This document shows, in pieces, positions 58,219-64,000 of a DNA stretch of 64,000 nucleotides. The DNA lies in contig NZ_CP011975.1 in assembly GCF_001047675.1 (NCBI RefSeq), positions 1,404,073 to 1,468,072 of the forward strand, given 5' to 3'. Position 1 is the stretch's first letter; every line of letters begins with the position of its first letter. This DNA comes from Yersinia aleksiciae. GTDB lineage: Bacteria > Pseudomonadota > Gammaproteobacteria > Enterobacterales > Enterobacteriaceae. Both the position numbers and the translations under genes were made by a program. The notes beneath the pieces were generated by a model, which was given only the letters and a program-made list of their open reading frames with translations, did not search any database and was not told where the DNA came from.

Positions 58219-59634
58219 TTAGACTGGCAGCTCGCCGCGACTCTCTTTACGCTTATAAACCATAATCGTCAGCACCAGTGGCACCACAATCGCCACTAAC
58301 ATTGCCAGAGCATAAATGCCCCAGAACTGCGGTTTAATGGATAGAATTCCCGGCAGACCGCCGACACCGATGCCGTTCGCCATCACCCCCGTCAACCCAC
58401 AAATCAGACCCGCCAGCGCTGAGCCAATCATGGCGCAGAGCATCGGGAAGCGGTATTTCAGGTTGATACCGTACATTGCGGGTTCGGTGACGCCGAGGTA
58501 AGCCGAAATAGCCGCGGGCACAGAAATTTCGCGCTCATTAATCTTACGGCTAATAATGATGATACCCAGTACTGCAGAGGCCTGCGCGATGTTAGACAGT
58601 GCAATCAACGGCCAGACTGGCGTACCGCCCATGCTCTGAATCATCTGCATATCAATGGCTAACGTAGTTTGATGCACGCCCGTGATAACCAGCGGCGCAT
58701 ACAGGAAGCCAAACAGCGCGGCCCCAATCGGCGCGAAACTGCCGGTCATCACTGCTTTCACGCCCCATGCCACCCCATCACCAATCATGCGGCCAAATGG
58801 CCCGATCAGCGTATGGGCGAGGAACACCGCCAGCAGCAGGGAAACCACTGGCACCACCACCAGATAGAGGTAAGCAGGGATGATTTTCTTCAGGTTGGTT
58901 TCAATCCAGCCCAGCGCTAAACCCGCCAGAATTGAGGGGATAACCTGCGCCTGATAACCCACTTTTTCAATGGTGAACCAGCCAAAGTTCCACACCTCAG
59001 GAATTTGTTGGCCCAGCAGATAGGAGTTCATCAGCTGCGGTGAAACCAGCGTGATACCCAGCACAATCCCCAATACTGGCGTGCCGCCCATTTTCTTCAC
59101 TGTCGACCAACAGATCGCTACCGGCAGGTAGAAGAAGATGGCTTCGCCCAGTAACCAGAGGAAGTCATAGAGGGTTTTCCACGCCGGATACATCTGCGCC
59201 AGCGTTTTGCCGTCAGTCATCGGGATATCACCGATCACATTACGGAAGCCGAGGATCAAGCCCCCGCTGATCAGTGCCGGTAACAGTGGGAAGAAGATCT
59301 CGGCAAAGTGAGAAATGCCGCGCTCAAACCAAGTCATGTTCTGCCGCGCAGCCAGCTTAGTTTGCTCTTTATCCACCTCATTTAGGCCAATTTTGGCGAT
59401 CAGCGCTTGATAGTAATCATCGACTTCTGGCCCGATGACCACTTGAAATTGCCCCGCATTGGTAAAGCAGCCTTTAACCATCGATAGATTTTCGATCTCT
59501 TTTGGCGAAGCTTTCGACGGGTCATTTAATACAAAACGTAGCCGGGTAATGCAGTGGCTGACGGAGGCAATATTCTCTCTGCCTCCCACCAGTACGATCA
59601 ATTGGTCGATATCTTGTTGTTTTACTTTGCTCAT
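58219..59634 (-). CDS. treB: PTS trehalose-specific EIIBC component
   Basis: A 471-residue permease that imports and phosphorylates trehalose. The N-terminal EIIB domain carries the phosphorylated Cys in VSHCITRLRFVLND (near residue 28). The EIIC membrane domain begins near residue 105 with about ten helices (GISHFAEIFFPLLPALISGG, PAISAYLGVTEPAMYGINL-type motif near 400). No EIIA domain is fused, as in E. coli, where EIIA-Glc serves. It is preceded by a TreR-type operator. Confidence 0.96.
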   Translation of the reverse strand: MSKVKQQDIDQLIVLVGGRENIASVSHCITRLRFVLNDPSKASPKEIENLSMVKGCFTNAGQFQVVIGPEVDDYYQALIAKIGLNEVDKEQTKLAARQNMTWFERGISHFAEIFFPLLPALISGGLILGFRNVIGDIPMTDGKTLAQMYPAWKTLYDFLWLLGEAIFFYLPVAICWSTVKKMGGTPVLGIVLGITLVSPQLMNSYLLGQQIPEVWNFGWFTIEKVGYQAQVIPSILAGLALGWIETNLKKIIPAYLYLVVVPVVSLLLAVFLAHTLIGPFGRMIGDGVAWGVKAVMTGSFAPIGAALFGFLYAPLVITGVHQTTLAIDMQMIQSMGGTPVWPLIALSNIAQASAVLGIIIISRKINEREISVPAAISAYLGVTEPAMYGINLKYRFPMLCAMIGSALAGLICGLTGVMANGIGVGGLPGILSIKPQFWGIYALAMLVAIVVPLVLTIMVYKRKESRGELPV

Positions 59635-59964
59635 TTCAACGTACCTTTCAACGGTGGGATAGCATGCTGAGTGATAAGGTTTTTTTAATCTGTAAGGCCT
59701 ATCTTGAATAAAAAAGAGTGAAAAATGGTCGTCGGCATTAAGAGCGTCGCCAGTATTAAAACCATAGCCGGTTAAATATTCGGCTAATTAAAGATTAGCT
59801 ACGTATTTATATTTATGGAATGGGAACGTTCCCAACTTGCGTTGAAGATCACAATTTGGCAATTTTTTGTGCCAGATAAGCCGCCAAAAACAGAAGCGCT
59901 ACCGCAATTCATTCCCACCACTCAGGATGGGATAGCGGCTAATAGCAGTGTGAGAGAAGAGGCA
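59635..59964 (-). promoter_or_regulatory. treB upstream region
   Basis: The 330-base gap between treR and treB contains the TreR-type palindrome at 59821-59834 and AT-rich sequence downstream of it where the treBC promoter must lie. The region between the palindrome and the treR stop (59835-59964) shows nothing else. Confidence 0.5.
59821..59834. promoter_or_regulatory. TreR operator
   Basis: TGGGAACGTTCCCA, a perfect 14-base palindrome of the TreR/LacI type, 187 bases upstream of treB. Confidence 0.8.
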
Positions 59965-60912
59965 TTAGGCCAGTTGACCGGGGATGATAATCTGTTGAAT
60001 TGGCAGACTATGATTAAGCTGAGCCAGCAGTTGTTGCGCCGCTTTCACACCCGCAGTGCCATAACCCAGCTCGACTGACAGGGTATTGGGGAACAGAAAG
60101 TGCAGCAGCGGCGTATTACCAATGCCGCACACCTGAATATGTTGCTGGCCCTGCTGCTGTAAGTACTTACTCACTCCCATGGCGATGGTATCAGAAGCAC
60201 AGACCAGCGCCGAGGTATCCGGTTTTATCACTTGAGGTGCCAGTTGAAAGCCACTCTGATAGCTCAGCTCACCCAGTGCAACTGTCGCTGTCAGGCCGTG
60301 CTGCTGGCTGTAATCGAGATAAGATTGATGGCGGCGCATACCGGTGGTGGCATCCGATGGCTGCACGCCGATATAACTGATATGACGATGTCCGGCATGG
60401 CGTAACTTATCCATCAGCAGGCGCACCGCGCCTTCATCGTCGTAACAAACAGAAGAGTAGCCCGCATACTCCCGCGCCAACACCACCATTTTCTCTTGCC
60501 ACGGCGAGAGCATATCTGCGGTTAACCCAGTGAAACCAAACAAAATCACCCCATCCACATTGCGCTGTTGCAGTACATGCAGATGCTCGCCCACCAAGGT
60601 GGGATCAAACTGGCTCTCCATCAGAATCGGGTCGTAACCTTGCTGATAGAACAGTGGCAGCATGGTGCGTACCGCCTGATTTTCAGACGGTGAATCCAGA
60701 CGCGAGACAATAATCGCCACCACTTTATCGCTCTGTCCCCGCATGGCACGAGCGGATTTTGATGGGGTAAAGCCCTGCTGACGAATAACCGCCTCAACCC
60801 GCTCGCGCGTCTGTGGGCTGACACTGCCTTCGTTATTCAATACCCGCGAAACCGTGGATTTTCCAACTCCACTCATGCGGGCAATGTCCTTAATGGTTAA
60901 GCGGTTTTGCAT
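59965..60912 (-). CDS. treR: Trehalose operon repressor TreR
   Basis: A 315-residue LacI-family repressor. HTH residues 5-30 are TIKDIARMSGVGKSTVSRVL with hinge helix TPSKSARAMRGQSDK. The effector domain binds trehalose 6-phosphate. It is upstream of treB in the same direction and should act at the palindrome 59821-59834. mgtA is divergent. Confidence 0.95.
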   Translation of the reverse strand: MQNRLTIKDIARMSGVGKSTVSRVLNNEGSVSPQTRERVEAVIRQQGFTPSKSARAMRGQSDKVVAIIVSRLDSPSENQAVRTMLPLFYQQGYDPILMESQFDPTLVGEHLHVLQQRNVDGVILFGFTGLTADMLSPWQEKMVVLAREYAGYSSVCYDDEGAVRLLMDKLRHAGHRHISYIGVQPSDATTGMRRHQSYLDYSQQHGLTATVALGELSYQSGFQLAPQVIKPDTSALVCASDTIAMGVSKYLQQQGQQHIQVCGIGNTPLLHFLFPNTLSVELGYGTAGVKAAQQLLAQLNHSLPIQQIIIPGQLA

Positions 60913-61101
60913 GGTTTACCTAATGTTTAGGTTTAGAAATATATAATAAACTGATTATTTATATTTGACGGCATACAGGGAAGCATAGCATGCACAGAAT
61001 CAGACTCAGCGCATGATATCCCAATGACCAGCAGCAAGTTGTCACCCTAACGGATTATCTTCTCGTCAGGGTGATTTTTGCCGTGTTAACAATAGTTATA
61101 C

Positions 61102-61135
61102 CGTTTAGTGTCTGTTTGGTTGCTAAGCTTATGGT
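61102..61135 (+). promoter_or_regulatory. PhoP box and mgtA promoter
   Basis: CGTTTA-GTGTC-TGTTTG (61102-61118) matches the (T/G)GTTTA direct-repeat PhoP box with one change in the second half. A -10 hexamer TATGGT follows at 61130-61135, 11 bases later, the spacing expected for PhoP-activated promoters such as mgtA. Start near 61142. Confidence 0.7.
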
Positions 61136-61175
61136 TAGCTGCAACGTCAATTATTTACCGGAGGTTAACTAACCC

Positions 61176-61226
61176 GTGGACCCTGTTCCCTCAATCTGCA
61201 CCCGCTGGGTGCCTCCGGTCCGGTAA
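61176..61226 (+). CDS. mgtL: Proline-containing mgtA leader peptide (MgtL-like)
   Basis: A 16-codon ORF starting with GTG, peptide MDPVPSICTRWVPPVR, with GGAGG 11 bases upstream. An in-frame TAA two codons before the GTG excludes a longer form. Four Pro codons, one at position 3, parallel the E. coli/Salmonella MgtL peptide ([17 protein letters not shown]), though the sequence differs. Stalling or slow translation at Pro codons would change leader folding and permit mgtA transcription. Confidence 0.6.
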   Translation: MDPVPSICTRWVPPVR

Positions 61227-61307
61227 TTCCTCATTTGAGGTGATTGCTGACCGGATAACAATCTGGTCGGCAGTCATCGCGCACTCTCCCTGCGTTGGTT
61301 TCTGCTG

Positions 61308-61388
61308 ATGATGTTTTTTTGCGCTTCTATGGCCGTGTTGCTGTGGGCGCAACATGAAGGCCATCTAATAAACGGCTCCATGGCATGA
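61308..61388 (+). CDS. Possible small hydrophobic ORF just before mgtA
   Basis: ATGATG opens a 26-codon ORF (MMFFCASMAVLLWAQHEG...) with a hydrophobic segment of about 14 residues, ending 15 bases before the mgtA start. There is no convincing ribosome binding site, so it may be chance. Its position suggests possible translational coupling with mgtA. Confidence 0.25.
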   Translation: MMFFCASMAVLLWAQHEGHLINGSMA

Positions 61389-61403
61389 CAGTAAGGTTTG
61401 AAC

Positions 61404-64000
61404 CATGCGCGTTAAAAATTTCACCCGGCAGTTGCTCAATGTATTGAGCCGTAGCCTACCTCGCCGCCTGATCCGCCGGGAAACCATGCTAGACGGTTTA
61501 CCGCAGGGAAGTGCGGCTAAAGTTCTGCCCGCTGCACTGACACAGCAGCGTTTGCAGTGCGCCAATGAGACGCCACAGCAGCTGTACCAGCGCTTCCAGA
61601 GCCACCCGGAAGGGTTGACCGAGCAGGAAGCGGAGGCGATTCGCCTCAACAGTGGCAATAATGAAATTGAGAATCAGCAGGCCACCCGCTGGTGGGTTCA
61701 CCTATGGCACTGCTACCGCAACCCATTTAACTTGCTGCTAACCATTCTGGCGCTGATCTCCTATGCCACCGAGGATCTTACTGCCGCACTGGTGATTGGC
61801 GCCATGGTATTGATCTCCACCCTGATGCATTTTATTCAGGAAGCGCGCTCAAGCCGCGCGGCAGATGCGTTGAAAGCCATGGTCAGCAACACCGCTACCG
61901 TGATCCGCAGCGATGCCCATACCGGCAAGAGCGAGCACCGCGAGCTGCCCATTTCACAGTTGGTCCCCGGCGATATCATCAAGCTCTCTGCTGGCGACAT
62001 GATCCCGGCAGACTTGCGCATTTTAGTGGCAAAAGACCTGTTTATCAGTCAGGCCGCATTGACCGGTGAATCACTGCCAGTGGAGAAATTGGCCCAGTGC
62101 CGTGAGTGTGAGGAGCAGAACCCGCTGGAGCGCGATACCCTGTGCTTTATGGGCACCAATGTGGTCAGCGGCACGGCGCTGGCGATAGTCATCGGCACTG
62201 GCAACCAAACCTATTTTGGCCTGTTGGCTGAGCGGGTGACTCATCAGGATGAGCAACCAAACGCCTTCCAGAGTGGCATCAGTAAAGTCAGCTGGCTGCT
62301 GATCCGCTTCATGTTGGTCATGACGCCCATTGTGTTGCTGCTCAATGGTTTTACCAAAGGCGACTGGTGGGAAGCTGCGCTTTTTGCCCTCTCCGTCGCG
62401 GTCGGTTTAACCCCCGAAATGCTGCCAATGATCGTCACCTCAACGCTGGCAAAAGGGGCAGTGAAGCTCTCGCAACAGAAAGTGATCGTCAAACGACTGG
62501 ATGCGATTCAAAACTTTGGTGCAATGGACGTTCTGTGCACCGATAAAACTGGCACCCTGACCCAAGATAAAATCGTGTTAGAGAGCCATACCGATGTGTT
62601 TGGTGCCAGCTGTGAGCGAGTGCTGCACTACGCTTGGCTCAACAGTTACTACCAAACTGGGCTGAAAAATTTACTGGATGTGGCGGTACTCTCCTCCATG
62701 ACGGGATCTGCCATCACCGAGTCTCAGGCCGCCGACACACTGGCGGGTTACCGCAAAATCGATGAAATCCCCTTTGATTTCGAACGCCGCCGCATGTCCG
62801 TGGTCGTCAGCGATAAATCAGATTATCACGAGCTGATCTGCAAAGGTGCGCTGGAAGAGATGCTCTCCATTTGTCGCCATGTGCGCCATGGGGATGAGGT
62901 GATCCCTCTGACTGACGCACTGTTGGCCCGTATTCGCCGGGTGACGGATGAGCAGAACCAGCAAGGGCTGCGGGTGGTTGCCGTCGCGACCCGCATTCTC
63001 CCCGCCTATCAGCGAGATTATGCGGTTATCGATGAGTATGACCTGATTTTGGAAGGGTATATCGCCTTCCTCGATCCACCGAAAGAGAGCACCGCCCCAG
63101 CGCTGTTGGCGCTGAAACACAATGGTGTTAACGTAAAAATTCTGACTGGCGACAATGAGTTAGTGGCGCGTAAGGTTTGCAAAGATGTCGGATTATCTGT
63201 CGAGCGAGTTCTGCGCGGCAATGATATTGAGCAGATGACAGAGGCGGAACTGACCGAAGCCACCCGCACCACTACGGTGTTTGCCAAACTGACGCCAATG
63301 CATAAAGAGCGCATTGTGCAAAACCTGCGGGCAGCGGGCCATGTGGTGGGTTTTATGGGGGATGGCATCAATGATGCGCCCGCTCTACGGGCGGCTGACA
63401 TTGGGATCTCCGTGGATTCGGCGGTGGATATCGCCAAAGAAGCGGCCGATATCATTTTGCTGGAAAAGAGCCTGATGGTGCTGGAACAGGGGGTTATCGA
63501 AGGCCGCCGCACCTTCGCCAACATGCTGAAATATATAAAAATGACTGCCAGTTCCAACTTTGGTAACGTCTTCAGCGTGCTGATTGCCAGTGCATTTTTG
63601 CCTTTCTTGCCGATGCTGCCACTGCATCTGTTAATCCAAAACCTGCTATACGATATTTCGCAGATTGCCATTCCGTTCGATAACGTCGACGAGGAGCAAT
63701 TGGCGAAACCGCAGCGCTGGAACGCCGGTGATCTGGGACGGTTTATGGTGTTCTTTGGCCCGATAAGTTCTATTTTTGACGTATTGACCTTTAGCCTGAT
63801 GTGGTGGGTATTTAAGGCGAATACGCCAGAAATGCAGACGTTGTTCCAGTCCGGTTGGTTTGTCGAGGGGCTGCTGTCCCAGACATTAATCGTGCATATG
63901 ATTCGCACCCGTAAGATTCCATTTATCCAGAGCCGCGCCTCATGGCCGCTCTGTTTGATGACACTGGCAGTGGTGGTCATCGGCATCGGGCTAACCTTCT
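61404..64000 (+). CDS. mgtA: Magnesium-transporting P-type ATPase MgtA, 3' end cut by window
   Basis: 865 codons are visible of a protein usually about 900 long; the reading frame is open to the window end. It is a P3B-type ATPase that imports Mg2+ at low external Mg2+. The phosphorylated Asp is in LCTDKTGTLTQDKI, the actuator motif is LTGESLPVEK, the nucleotide-domain block is EIPFDFERRRMSVVV and the hinge motif is GFMGDGINDAPALRAADIG. The SVAVGLTPEMLPMI segment marks membrane helix 4. Start: ATG 61404 (MRVKNFTRQLLNVL) with TAAGG upstream. PhoP box and leader lie upstream; divergent from treR. Confidence 0.96.

Larger units (their letters stand above)
61142..61403 (+). promoter_or_regulatory. 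mgtA leader RNA (Mg2+/proline-responsive type)
   Basis: About 260 nt of leader precede mgtA. It has a Shine-Dalgarno GGAGG with a short proline-rich ORF, a hairpin CCTCA/TGAGG, a hairpin GACCGGA/TCTGGTC (61248-61267), and a pyrimidine-rich stretch ending in seven T at 61314-61320. The layout is that of the enterobacterial mgtA leader, which couples translation of a short ORF and Mg2+ to transcription elongation into mgtA. Confidence 0.65.

Noticed and set aside
59764..59790. Sequence resembling the MarR palindromes (TAGCCGGTTAAA) near treB
   Set aside because: Symmetry is broken, it is far from the MarR locus, and the nearby TreR palindrome already explains treB control.
63018..63986. A 322-codon open frame on the minus strand
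   Set aside because: It lies wholly antisense to mgtA, which has all P-type ATPase motifs; its composition looks like a shadow frame and no family is recognisable.

Overview
This 64 kb window is a chromosomal segment of an enteric bacterium. Gene content, protein similarity recalled from E. coli, gene order, and several copies of ERIC-type palindromic repeats ending in TATACCC/GGGTATA point to the genus Yersinia, probably one of the Y. enterocolitica-like environmental species. The species cannot be fixed from the sequence alone.

Layout. 1-2.4 kb: end of yqjG, then yhaJ and yhaK around a tandem ERIC pair. 2.4-10.6 kb is the accessory part. It holds two paralogous LysR regulators flanking an orphan LuxR-type regulator; a cupin/zinc-alcohol-dehydrogenase operon with a divergent LysR; and a MarR regulator, a small membrane protein and a QnrB-like pentapeptide-repeat protein linked by shared operator-like palindromes. 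10.6-21 kb: RNase P RNA (rnpB), rsmI, lpoA, yraN, diaA, dolP, mtgA, elbB, the small RNA ArcZ, arcB and yhcC. 21-28.5 kb: gltBD with a 700-base leader, and an unrecognised exported protein. 28.5-35.8 kb: sspBA, rpsI-rplM, zapE, zapG, degQ and degS. 35.8-49.2 kb: the envelope block murA-ibaG-mlaBCDEF, divergent from yrbG-kdsD-kdsC-lptC-lptA-lptB-rpoN-hpf-ptsN-rapZ-npr. 49.3-51.7 kb: the pyrL-attenuated pyrBI operon and ridA. 51.9-55.9 kb: a four-gene Anbu (ancestral proteasome beta-type peptidase) operon with a circularly permuted ATP-grasp, an alpha-E protein and a transglutaminase, preceded by a strong sigma-54-type promoter match. 55.9-56.5 kb: a non-coding, hairpin-rich element bounded by 34-base terminal inverted repeats. 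56.5-64 kb: the trehalose genes treC-treB-treR, then the Mg2+-responsive leader and most of mgtA, which runs off the window.

How genes work together. The mla operon (retrograde phospholipid transport), lptABC (LPS export), kdsCD (Kdo synthesis), murA, mtgA, lpoA, degQ, degS and dolP form a large envelope-biogenesis set. rpoN-hpf-ptsN-rapZ-npr couples nitrogen PTS signalling, ribosome hibernation and amino-sugar control. gltBD and pyrBI carry nitrogen into glutamate and pyrimidines.

Most worth following up: the chromosomal qnr module with its inferred MarR operators; the Anbu operon with a sigma-54 promoter in a window that also encodes RpoN; the terminal-inverted-repeat element between anbu and treC; and the two small ORFs in the mgtA leader.
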